A stretch of DNA of 17,076 bases from Pirellulales bacterium (GTDB taxonomy: Bacteria; Planctomycetota; Planctomycetia; Pirellulales; JAICIG01): the NCBI GenBank assembly GCA_025924495.1, contig JAICIG010000138.1, forward strand, positions 1 through 17,076, in the 5' to 3' direction. Below, piece after piece: positions 7,944 through 14,821 of this stretch. How positions within the stretch are numbered: the stretch's first letter is position 1; each line of letters opens with the position of its first letter. The translations under genes and the position numbers were made by a program. A model generated the notes under the pieces. That model made no database searches. It saw only the letters and a program-made list of their open reading frames with translations, and had not been told where the DNA came from.

Positions 7944-8741
7944 TCACCCGCCAATGCAAGTCCCGCGCGGTTGGCCGGCGATGGTCGGAATCTCGCCCGT
8001 TTCCATGATTCGCTTGAAATTGCGCAGGTCTTCGCGAATCTGCTGTTCGGGCTCCTCGCCGAAAAGTTTTGCCGCCCATCTGCCAATCTGGCCGCCCGGC
8101 GGCGCATAATCCAGGGCGACGCGGACAGCCGTACCTCGATCGCCGGCAGCGCGAGTGAAGCGAATGGAACCTTGATGCGCCACGATCGCGCCAGGAAGCG
8201 AACGCCACTGCAGACGCGAGTTCGGCTCGTCGGCAACCGTCTCGGCGTCCCACTCGACCTCCCCTCCCACGAGGCTGGGCGCCTTCGCAATCCAGTGAGA
8301 GCGTCGATCGTCTAGCCGCTTCACCGACTTCAAATGCGTCATAATCGTTGGCAGGTTCTCCAATTCCCGCCAAAAAGCGTACAACTCCTCGGGCTGTTTA
8401 TTGATGAGAAAGGTCTCAACGACATGAATGCCAGATTTGCTGACTGATTTGGCCTCATCGCTCGCAGTATCGACTCCGAGCGCGCGAGACACAGGACAAC
8501 GACCGGTAGCGCCCCGCAGCATCAGCCCGCTGCCCACACCGCCGATGAGCAGACCTTTCCAATCGCGACGGCCAACGCCTAGCAATGCCAGGATGGCGCC
8601 GGCCGCGAACGATACGATCCGCTCATTCGAACTGACATTCACTTCACCATGGGCATTCGATGGAAGTCTCGATTGGGCAGGCGGCCGGCGTCGGCCTTGT
8701 GATTGGTCGCCTGCGCCCCTGACCGCATATCTGGTAGCCAT
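7944..8741 (-). CDS. DUF2892-SRPBCC fusion protein (polyketide cyclase/START-like domain)
   Basis: The 265-residue protein has two parts. Residues 35-90 contain a SSNERI motif, two short hydrophobic glycine-rich segments (about 44-57 and 62-77) and GATGRCPVSRALG, the pattern of the DUF2892 inner-membrane domain. Residues 106-250 form an SRPBCC/START-like domain: HVVETFLINKQPEELYAFW starts the fold, HWIAKAP...EWDAE...DEPNSRLQWRS are its central strands, and the long C-terminal helix ends at about FKRIMETGE. Such domains bind hydrophobic ligands in an internal cavity. The ATG at 8741 is supported by a near-perfect Shine-Dalgarno. The first 34 residues are polar and unusual for the family. The adjacent dehydrogenase gene suggests a joint function, a pairing I recall from other bacteria; the ligand is unknown. 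Confidence 0.85.
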   Translation of the reverse strand: MATRYAVRGAGDQSQGRRRPPAQSRLPSNAHGEVNVSSNERIVSFAAGAILALLGVGRRDWKGLLIGGVGSGLMLRGATGRCPVSRALGVDTASDEAKSVSKSGIHVVETFLINKQPEELYAFWRELENLPTIMTHLKSVKRLDDRRSHWIAKAPSLVGGEVEWDAETVADEPNSRLQWRSLPGAIVAHQGSIRFTRAAGDRGTAVRVALDYAPPGGQIGRWAAKLFGEEPEQQIREDLRNFKRIMETGEIPTIAGQPRGTCIGG

Positions 8742-8745
8742 TCCG

Positions 8746-8752
8746 ACCTCCT
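8746..8752 (-). promoter_or_regulatory. Strong ribosome binding site of the SRPBCC gene
   Basis: AGGAGGT on the minus strand lies four bases before the ATG at 8739-8741. It is the strongest Shine-Dalgarno in the window and fixes this start codon, although most neighbouring genes lack one. Confidence 0.8.
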
Positions 8753-9033
8753 ATCGATAATCAGTGGACAGAAGATTTTTTCTTTTCGGTAGTGGTTTTT
8801 GCATACAAGTAGCCATCGAACGGCCCTGGCAGCCGCACGGCCTTGTCGGCGGCTTAGGCGCCACGCTTTCCAACGCCGCCAGCCTTGGCCGGCGTGGCGG
8901 GAAGTCGCATCCCCACCGCCGCGAGTGCGACCAGTGCACCGCAACCGCCGTACCGTCGGGCGCCGGAAGCCCCAGTCAGGCCGCGAAAGCTGCATCTGTG
9001 AAAAGGCAGGAAATGCGTGAGTCGGTGCTCGCG

Positions 9034-9070
9034 AGCTACGGTTCCTCGCTAGCTGGCGACCGTTAGCTAG
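9034..9070. repeat. REP-like palindromic element with two alternative stems
   Basis: AGCTACGGT (9034-9042) can pair with ACCGTTAGCT (9059-9068), nine pairs with one bulged base. Alternatively CTAGCT (9049-9054) pairs perfectly with AGCTAG (9065-9070). The pairings exclude each other because both use the right-hand arm. It is not next to any stop codon, so a simple terminator role is unlikely; an intergenic palindromic repeat is my best guess. Confidence 0.4.
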
Positions 9071-9554
9071 AGCCGGGCTCCCGTCCGTGATAGGCCGACT
9101 TGAATTTGATTAGCGAGACGGCGGCGAGCGACCTCCGAGGGGCCACATGCGATGGGCGTGTGCATCCGCAGGAGATTGAAGTACAATAACGGACGGCCTT
9201 GTGGACTTCGGGCCCAAGGCTTGTCGGCGCTGGATATGGAGATATCCGCAAGCACGATCTCTTTCGCACGCTCAGCCACAGCGATACGCTTGTTCCGACG
9301 CTTCCAGGGCGGAGGCAAACAGTCTCGGAACTGGTTCGCTTGGCGTACGAACATTAAGATCGCCATGATGGCGCCCCCCCGCTTTTCGCTTTAGAGCGAT
9401 CCGGCACAGCCGATATTCGCTCAGGTGAACGCTTGGTCCATAGCATCCACGGGGCATTCAACCGCACGAGGGGACGCCTGAGTCCCTTATTTAGGCGTGT
9501 TGTGGCCGCAAATCGCTGAACTCCGATAAATTAGATAAGCAAACCCACCTGACC

Positions 9555-12347
9555 ATGTTAAATTTTCTCAAGGCACTGCGGAGACTTACGAGTGCAGCAG
9601 GGGTGCATCAAAGCCGCCTCGAGAAGGATGAAAAAAAGCAGGAGCATGCCCCGCCAGGATTGCGGCAGAGCGAGGAACAGTTCGCACAATTGGTGTCCGG
9701 CGTGCGCGATTACGCCGTCTTCCTCCTGGATCGGCGAGGAAATGTTCTCACCTGGAATGAAGGAGCCGAACGCATCAAGGGTTACCGGCCGCAAGACATC
9801 ATCGGCCGGCATTTCTCGAACTTCTATTCAAAGGAATCGGTTCTTTCCCGTTGGCCCGATCATGAACTTGAGGTGGCAACAGCAACGGGCCGCTTCCAGG
9901 AAGAGGGCTGGCGCGTCCGCAAGGACGGATCGCGATTCTGGGCGAACGTGGTCATTACGGCGCTGCGCGACACGAACGGCGAAGTACGCGGATTCCTGAA
10001 GATTACCCGCGATCTCACCGATCGCAAGCAGGCTGAGGAGAAGCTGCGCTTAAGCGAAGAGCGATTTCGGCTGCTTGTCGAGGGCGTCAAGGACTACGCC
10101 ATCTTCAGCCTCGATCCTGAAGGGCGCGTGGCCACTTGGAACGCCGGCGCCGAACGCATTAAGGGCTACGCCGCTGATGAAATTATCGGCCAGCACTTTT
10201 CTCGATTTTATCCGCAGGAAGCGCTGGAGAGAGGCTGGCCCGACGAAGAGTTGCGACGTGCGGCTGCGGACGGCCGGATTGAAGACGTGGGATGGCGGCT
10301 TCGCAATGACGGGTCGTGGTTTTGGGCCAACGTCGTCATCACCGCTCTGCGGGATGAAACCGATACACTGCGAGGCTACGCCAAAGTCACCCGAGACTTG
10401 ACCGAGCGCCGGGCGGCGGAAGAGAACGCCCGCCGCCTGATCGAGCAAGAGGCCGCACGCAAGGCTGCCGTGGAATACGCTCAGCAGATCGAGTTGCAAC
10501 GAGAACAGCTGCGCGTCACTCTTTCGAGCATCGGCGACGGCGTTGTCGTCACGGACAGCAACGGCGCTTTGACGTTTTTGAATCCGGTGGCGGAAGGACT
10601 GACCGGCTGGCAATCGCAGGAAGCGACAGGGCAACCTTTCGATCGCGTCTTTCGCCTGATCAACGAAGACTCTCGGCAGACGGTCGAGAATCCGATCCAC
10701 ACGGTTTTCCGCGAGAGAATTGTCGTCGGCCTGGCAAACCACACGGTCTTGGTCGCCAAAGACGGTCGAGAGATCCCGATCGAGGACTCTGCCGCGCCGA
10801 TCACGCGGCAAGATCAGTCGATCGACGGCGCCGTCCTTGTCTTCCGCGACGTAACCGAGAAGCGACGAGCGATAGAAGCCCGCCTTCGCCTTGCCGCCAT
10901 CGTGGAATCGTCTGATGACGCCATCATTGGCCAAAGCTTAGAAGGGTTGATCACCAGTTGGAACAAAGGAGCTGAAAAGCTCTACGGCTACAACGCCGAT
11001 GAAATTGTCGGCAAGTCGCTCGAAGTCCTGGCTCCCGGCGGCCATCTCGATGAGCTGCCGACGATTCTGGAACGACTCAAGCGGGGAGAGACCATCGAGC
11101 ATTTCGAGACGGAGCGGGTCTGCAAGAATGGATCGCGGGTCGACGTCTCGCTGACGATCTCGCCGATTCGAGATGCCGAGGGAAGAATCATTGGGGCGTC
11201 GAAGATCGCACGCGACATCACCATCCGCAAGCAGGAGGACCGTCGCAAGAACGAGTTTTTGGCGCTGCTTGCCCACGAGTTGCGCAATCCGTTGGCGCCG
11301 CTCCGCAACGGCCTGCAGGTGATGCGGCTGGCGGGCGATGATCGCCAGGCCGTCGAACATGCCCGCATGATGATGGAGCGCCAGCTCCAGCATCTGGTGC
11401 GGCTGGTGGATGACTTGCTTGACGTGAGCCGAATCACCCGAGGCAAGCTGCAGCTCCGCAAAGAGCGCATTACCATCGACTCGGTGGTGCAAAGCGCCGT
11501 GGAAGTCTGCGAGGCGCTCGCCACGGAGCAAAATCAAAAGCTAGCTGTATCGCTGCCTGATCAGCCCATCTATGTGGATGCCGATAAGACCCGGTTGGTG
11601 CAAGCGTTATGCAACCTGCTCACCAATGCCGTCAAGTATAGCGAACGGGGAAGCCAGGTTGGACTCGCCGTCGTACGCGAGGGCAGCGATGTGGTGATCC
11701 AGGTGAAAGACGCCGGCATAGGAATACCGCCGGACATGCTGATCAAGGTGTTTGATCTCTTCGCACAAGTCGATTGGTCGCTGGAGAAGGCCCAGGGCGG
11801 GCTGGGCGTAGGCCTGGCGATCGCCAAGCGTCTAGTCGAGCTGCACGGCGGTTCGATCACCGCCTTTAGCGAAGGCTATGGCCGCGGGAGCGAGTTTGTC
11901 ATCCGCTTGCCGATCGTGTTGACTGCGGCGAAGGCACAAAAAGAGGACGACGGCCAACCGCCTCAACCCACTGACCGGTTGCGGATTCTCGTGGTGGATG
12001 ACAATGTGGATGCCGCCAGCAGCCTGGCGATGATGCTAAAAATGATGGGTAACGAGGTCCGCACCGCCCACGATGGCCTCGAGGCGGTCGAAACAGCGTT
12101 GGCCTTTCGCCCCGACGCCATTCTGCTGGATATCGGCATGCCGAAGTTGAATGGCTATGATGCCTGCCGTCGGATTCGTGAACACCCGTGGGACCGCCCC
12201 GTAACGATCATCGCTCTCACCGGTTGGGGACAAGAAGAAGACAAATGCCGCTCACGCGAGGCGGGATTCGACTATCATCTGGTCAAACCCATCGAGCCTG
12301 CAACCCTCGAGAAACTGCTGGCGGAACTGGAGTCGGGAGCACGCTGA
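9555..12347 (+). CDS. Hybrid sensor histidine kinase (four PAS domains, HisKA, HATPase, receiver)
   Basis: The 930-residue protein has no signal peptide or membrane segment, so it should sense a cytoplasmic signal. In order: PAS1 about 39-158, PAS2 about 167-286, a coiled linker to 318, PAS3 about 319-437, PAS4 about 444-560, a HisKA domain with the phosphoacceptor H574 in LLAHELRNPLAP, an ATPase domain with N-box residues N687/N691 in NLLTNAVKYS, G1 DAGIGIP (719-725) and G2 GGLGVGLAI (748-756), then a receiver domain from 808 with acidic pair D815/D816, phosphoacceptor D859 in LLDIGMP, T889 and K911. All residues needed for autophosphorylation and phosphotransfer are present. PAS1 and PAS2 are an ungapped duplication. 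No separate response regulator or DNA-binding protein lies alongside, so the output partner is elsewhere. No Shine-Dalgarno precedes the ATG. Confidence 0.95.
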   Translation: MLNFLKALRRLTSAAGVHQSRLEKDEKKQEHAPPGLRQSEEQFAQLVSGVRDYAVFLLDRRGNVLTWNEGAERIKGYRPQDIIGRHFSNFYSKESVLSRWPDHELEVATATGRFQEEGWRVRKDGSRFWANVVITALRDTNGEVRGFLKITRDLTDRKQAEEKLRLSEERFRLLVEGVKDYAIFSLDPEGRVATWNAGAERIKGYAADEIIGQHFSRFYPQEALERGWPDEELRRAAADGRIEDVGWRLRNDGSWFWANVVITALRDETDTLRGYAKVTRDLTERRAAEENARRLIEQEAARKAAVEYAQQIELQREQLRVTLSSIGDGVVVTDSNGALTFLNPVAEGLTGWQSQEATGQPFDRVFRLINEDSRQTVENPIHTVFRERIVVGLANHTVLVAKDGREIPIEDSAAPITRQDQSIDGAVLVFRDVTEKRRAIEARLRLAAIVESSDDAIIGQSLEGLITSWNKGAEKLYGYNADEIVGKSLEVLAPGGHLDELPTILERLKRGETIEHFETERVCKNGSRVDVSLTISPIRDAEGRIIGASKIARDITIRKQEDRRKNEFLALLAHELRNPLAPLRNGLQVMRLAGDDRQAVEHARMMMERQLQHLVRLVDDLLDVSRITRGKLQLRKERITIDSVVQSAVEVCEALATEQNQKLAVSLPDQPIYVDADKTRLVQALCNLLTNAVKYSERGSQVGLAVVREGSDVVIQVKDAGIGIPPDMLIKVFDLFAQVDWSLEKAQGGLGVGLAIAKRLVELHGGSITAFSEGYGRGSEFVIRLPIVLTAAKAQKEDDGQPPQPTDRLRILVVDDNVDAASSLAMMLKMMGNEVRTAHDGLEAVETALAFRPDAILLDIGMPKLNGYDACRRIREHPWDRPVTIIALTGWGQEEDKCRSREAGFDYHLVKPIEPATLEKLLAELESGAR

Positions 12348-12395
12348 AGATTGCAAAAAATCCGTGCCGCCGCCCTGCCAAGCCGCATCATTCAG

Positions 12396-12412
12396 CCTGC
12401 CTTGTCCGGCAG
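12396..12412 (+). terminator. Possible weak terminator after the histidine kinase gene
   Basis: CTGCC (12397-12401) and GGCAG (12408-12412) can form a 5-bp stem with a 6-base loop, followed by TTTATC, about 50 bases past the kinase stop codon. The stem is short, so the call is tentative. Confidence 0.28.
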
Positions 12413-12539
12413 TTTATCGTGAGCTAGACTTTCGCGTGCCAAAATTCGCCCTAGTCACTGGGGCAGTTTGACTGTTGGCTAAGAAAGCCGCGTCGCACGA
12501 GAAGCGCCGTGGCTTTTGTCATTTTGGCGAGGGCAATGC

Positions 12540-13001
12540 TTGGACGCCGTCTATTTTCAAACCGATGTATTGACCAGGCTGCTGGGACTTCTGCCCGAAG
12601 AGTCGCGCCTGGCGCGGCTACATCAATCGTTGGACTCGCTCTCAAGGGGCGGGCTTGACGTAGCCTCGGTGCGAACGATCGAACTGCAGATTTGCGAGCG
12701 TCTTGGCTTAGAGGTCAGCGATGCCTCTGAAAGACTGCCGCACGTCTTCGTAAACTATGCCAAACTGGGCGACCTGGGCATTAAGCTCGGCTTCATGAGT
12801 CGCCGAGCTGCCGAAGATGCGACCAGAGCCAAAGCCGAAAGGATCCGCTCTCGACTAATAGCGCAGGGATGCAAGGTCTGCGGGACAATTGTCGAGCCGG
12901 ACCAAAATGAGAACTTCTTCTGGTTCCGGGTCGAGGAACGCGAACAGCCCCCGACCGTTCGAGAATTGCTCGAAAGCTACGATGATGTGATTGTGAGATA
13001 A
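12540..13001 (+). CDS. Hypothetical cytoplasmic protein (about 154 aa)
   Basis: I do not recognise a family. The frame has no ATG near its beginning; candidate starts are TTG at 12540 and TTG at 12516. I chose 12540 because GAGGG at 12529-12533 lies six bases before it; the longer version adds eight residues (161 in all). An in-frame stop at 12480 blocks anything longer. The protein is rich in charged residues and leucine, looks mainly helical in its first two thirds, has a KVCG segment (with a CKVC pair) near residue 116, a hydrophobic-aromatic NENFFWFRVEE stretch and an acidic C-terminus. No signal peptide, membrane segment or known motif is visible. The composition and absence of competing frames make a real gene likely. 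It converges on the small membrane protein gene with only 14 bases between stop codons. Confidence 0.65.
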   Translation: MDAVYFQTDVLTRLLGLLPEESRLARLHQSLDSLSRGGLDVASVRTIELQICERLGLEVSDASERLPHVFVNYAKLGDLGIKLGFMSRRAAEDATRAKAERIRSRLIAQGCKVCGTIVEPDQNENFFWFRVEEREQPPTVRELLESYDDVIVR

Positions 13002-13015
13002 AATCCCGGCGCGTG

Positions 13016-13177
13016 TCAAAACAGGCTGCCGAACCAGTCGAGGAATGGATCCCGGAGCCTCGCGAAAATCAGGACGCTCAAGAACGGCGCCGCGACAATC
13101 GCTACCAAGGTGGCATGCAAGAAGCCCCGTCGATAGGCTTCGTCCACCCAATGCTGTTCGTTATTCCGCATGCTCAT
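13016..13177 (-). CDS. Small single-pass membrane protein (53 aa)
   Basis: This short gene reads from the ATG at 13175-13177 to the TGA at 13016-13018. The frame is open further upstream, but GGAGG at 13185-13189, seven bases before this ATG, decides the start. The product has a polar N-terminus with MRNNEQHWVDEAYRRG, one hydrophobic helix at about residues 20-40 (LVAIVAAPFLSVLIFA core), then a short RLRDPFLDWFGSLF tail that looks amphipathic. This is consistent with a small inner-membrane protein. I recognise no family and infer no function. It lies on the minus strand, flanked by plus-strand genes, and converges on the hypothetical gene at 12540-13001. Confidence 0.6.
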   Translation of the reverse strand: MSMRNNEQHWVDEAYRRGFLHATLVAIVAAPFLSVLIFARLRDPFLDWFGSLF

Positions 13178-13184
13178 GGCCCAT

Positions 13185-13189
13185 CCTCC
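13185..13189 (-). promoter_or_regulatory. Ribosome binding site of the 53-aa membrane protein
   Basis: GGAGG on the minus strand with a 7-base spacer to the ATG at 13177. It is the main reason for calling this short gene and for rejecting the longer upstream starts. Confidence 0.6.
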
Positions 13190-13310
13190 GGCTTTAGCGC
13201 CTTCCTTTGTAATGTTGCTGCCAGCAGGCGCTACTGGCAGTCTGGCCATTCGCCTCTGGCCCATTCACGTCTACAGCCGGCGATCCTCAACGCCCGGCCA
13301 TCCACTCTGG

Positions 13311-13403
13311 CTACTCAATTGTATCGTGTTTCAAAGTTGCCGCATGATGCATTTTCAACAATCGCATTAAACCGATTGCCACCAGGACGAACGCCGCCAC
13401 CAT
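13311..13403 (-). CDS. Possible very small membrane peptide ORF (30 aa)
   Basis: An ATG at 13401-13403 opens a 30-codon frame ending in TAG at 13311-13313. It encodes a hydrophobic start (VAAFVLVAIGLMRLL) followed by a His/Lys-rich tail (MHHAATLKHD). The shape suits a small membrane peptide or the C-terminal remnant of a larger membrane protein, since the frame stays open a further 13 codons upstream without an ATG. No ribosome binding site is visible, so it may be chance. Confidence 0.2.
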   Translation of the reverse strand: MVAAFVLVAIGLMRLLKMHHAATLKHDTIE

Positions 13404-13595
13404 ATGGGCGGCATCGCGAAGGCTTCGCCGGTATCAGACTAGGCTTCGCGCGATGGGAATCATTGAGCCCCGGCGCGCCGGCCGTCGCTCAGCCCAAAGA
13501 GGGTGGCGCCTCTCGATGTGTGCGGCAGCGGCTAAAACTTCATACAATGCGAATCTGGCGGGTTACGATCGATAAGAGCCCTCTGAGAAATAGCC

Positions 13596-14603
13596 ATGAC
13601 GCGCTCGTTTGATCCGGCTGGTTGGCGGAAAGTCTTCACGGGCGCCGTTGCGGGCGCCATGGTCGCCAGCGCGGCAACGTGGGCGATCGGTTATGCGAGT
13701 CCGCAGACAGACAACTCCGTCGAAAAGTTCTGGCCTTCGGAATTCGGCCCCGACGACCAGCGCGGAGCTGCGAACCGCATCACGCCCGAGAAAGTAGTCG
13801 CCGCTTCACGACTAATCAAAAGCGGACAAGTCTATCAACTCGGTCGACTCTACGAGCACGGCATGCCGATTCCCGGCAAGCGGCACTTCAGCTTAACCAT
13901 CCCTGGCTTGCCGACAGGACTACCCAGTGGCTCAAACCATTTGGTTTCGAACGACGAGCTATTCAGCGGCGAGATCGGTCAGGTCGGCACCCAGTTCGAC
14001 GGCCTGGGCCACGTTGGCATGCGCATCGACGGAGAAGACTATTTTTACAATGGCAACAAGCTGTCGGAGTTTGGCGATTCCTATGGCCTGAAGAAGCTCG
14101 GGGTCGAAAACGCCGGCGTCTTTTTCACTCGGGGGATCTTGCTTGACGTCTGCTCCTTGCGCGCTGTCGATCGGCTACCTGCCGGACACGCGATTTCGCC
14201 GGACGAACTACAATCGTCTCTGAATCGCGCGAAGTTGAAGATCGAACCCGGCGACGTCGTGTTGATCCGCACCGGGCACGGCAAGTTATGGATGACCGAC
14301 AACGAAGCCTATGGGGCCGGCGAGCCGGGGCTCGGTCTGGCGTCGGCCAAGTTTCTCACCGACCACAAGGTCGCCCTGATCGGCGCCGACACCTGGGCGA
14401 TTGAAGCCGTGCCGCATGAGCGAAAAGATCTTTCGTTCCCCGTCCACCAGTGGAACCTGACCAGGCACGGCGTGTACCATCTCGAGAACCTCGATCTGGA
14501 GCAACTGGCCGCCGATGGGGTTTATGAGTTCTGCTTCGTGTTCAGTCCGCTCCGTCTCAAGGGGGCGACCGGCTCGCCGGGCAATCCGATTGCGGTTCGT
14601 TGA
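13596..14603 (+). CDS. Cyclase family protein (kynurenine formamidase-like hydrolase), membrane-anchored or exported
   Basis: The 335-residue protein starts with a hydrophobic N-terminal segment (residues 13-33, after W10-R11-K12), which looks like a signal anchor or uncleaved signal peptide. The rest matches the cyclase/kynurenine formamidase fold, a metal-dependent hydrolase family that opens cyclic or amide-like substrates. Markers are DDQRGAANRITPE at 53-65, the metal-site motif at 129-139, GDVVLIRTGHGK at 219-230 and the end of the fold at GADTWAIEAVPHE (263-275). The metal-site motif is Q-V-G-T-Q-F-D-G-L-G-H, where classical members have H-x-G-T-H-x-D-x-x-x-H; D135 and H139 are kept. 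I recall this Gln form from the longer bacterial and fungal members. It heads a likely operon with the small ORF and the Ldh-family gene. The substrate is unknown. Confidence 0.87.
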   Translation: MTRSFDPAGWRKVFTGAVAGAMVASAATWAIGYASPQTDNSVEKFWPSEFGPDDQRGAANRITPEKVVAASRLIKSGQVYQLGRLYEHGMPIPGKRHFSLTIPGLPTGLPSGSNHLVSNDELFSGEIGQVGTQFDGLGHVGMRIDGEDYFYNGNKLSEFGDSYGLKKLGVENAGVFFTRGILLDVCSLRAVDRLPAGHAISPDELQSSLNRAKLKIEPGDVVLIRTGHGKLWMTDNEAYGAGEPGLGLASAKFLTDHKVALIGADTWAIEAVPHERKDLSFPVHQWNLTRHGVYHLENLDLEQLAADGVYEFCFVFSPLRLKGATGSPGNPIAVR

Positions 14604-14821
14604 TGCCAGCGATTCTGCAACGGGGCCCCGCTATGTCTGACTGCGTCGAACGAATCCACTACGACATGTTCCTCGTGCAGCTCTGCGCGCCCGACGAGGC
14701 GTATGTTGTGACGCGCATGGCGACAAGCTTGCTTGGATTCTCAATCTGGAACCGTTTGCCGACTCGCTGTCGCCAGGATTGCATGGCGACCAGAGGCGTC
14801 GGAGAGAGGCATAACCGATGA
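14603..14821 (+). CDS. Possible small translationally coupled ORF (72 aa)
   Basis: The ATG at 14603-14605 overlaps the cyclase stop (TGATG) and the TGA at 14819-14821 overlaps the ATG of the next gene (ATGA), the two junction types typical of coupled genes in an operon. Third codon positions are about 70% G/C by hand count, in line with coding sequence here. The product has no recognisable domain; a moderately hydrophobic stretch with AYVVTRMATSLLGFSIW lies in the middle and the C-terminus is arginine/cysteine-rich. No ribosome binding site precedes the ATG. It may instead be a non-coding spacer or a decayed gene, and the downstream gene has its own Shine-Dalgarno. Confidence 0.33.
   Translation: MPAILQRGPAMSDCVERIHYDMFLVQLCAPDEAYVVTRMATSLLGFSIWNRLPTRCRQDCMATRGVGERHNR
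14801..14809 (+). promoter_or_regulatory. Ribosome binding site of the Ldh-family gene
   Basis: GGAGAGAGG lies eight bases upstream of the ATG at 14818 and supports this start codon. Confidence 0.55.

Larger units (their letters stand above)
8742..9554. other. 813-bp stretch without a convincing gene, between divergent genes
   Basis: Several open frames of 60-118 codons exist on both strands (for example 8764-9066 plus and 9067-9366 minus), but they overlap each other, are rich in Arg/Gly/Ser/Pro, lack ribosome binding sites and resemble no family I know. The stretch contains a palindromic element at 9034-9070, a short inverted repeat GGATAT-GGAG-ATATCC at 9232-9247 and a run of seven C at 9374-9380. 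It should also hold the promoters of the SRPBCC gene and the histidine kinase. It may include a decayed gene, but I cannot name one. Confidence 0.5.
13178..13595. other. 418-bp stretch between the small membrane protein and the cyclase gene
   Basis: Apart from the ribosome binding site at its left end and a possible 30-codon ORF at 13311-13403 (minus), I see no gene here. A plus-strand frame covering 13013-13612 has low-complexity arginine/proline-rich content and overlaps the small membrane protein gene, so it is treated as a shadow. The promoters of the cyclase operon and the small membrane gene should both lie here. The sequence just before the cyclase (GATAAG at 13570-13575) is only a weak -10-like match. 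Confidence 0.45.

Noticed and set aside
9067..9366. 99-codon minus-strand frame and 80-codon plus-strand frame in the 813-bp gap
   Set aside because: They overlap on opposite strands, resemble no family and lack a convincing ribosome binding site, so neither could be supported as a gene.
9374..9380. Run of seven C as a possible phase-variation tract
   Set aside because: It is short, lies in no supported coding frame and is too far from the kinase start to act as a promoter-spacing switch with any confidence.
10050..10934. 294-codon minus-strand open frame inside the histidine kinase gene
   Set aside because: It mirrors the unmistakable PAS domains on the other strand; its composition is that of an antisense shadow.
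13013..13612. 199-codon plus-strand frame between the hypothetical gene and the cyclase
   Set aside because: It covers the small membrane protein gene on the other strand, which has a good ribosome binding site, and its product is low-complexity and overlaps the cyclase start.
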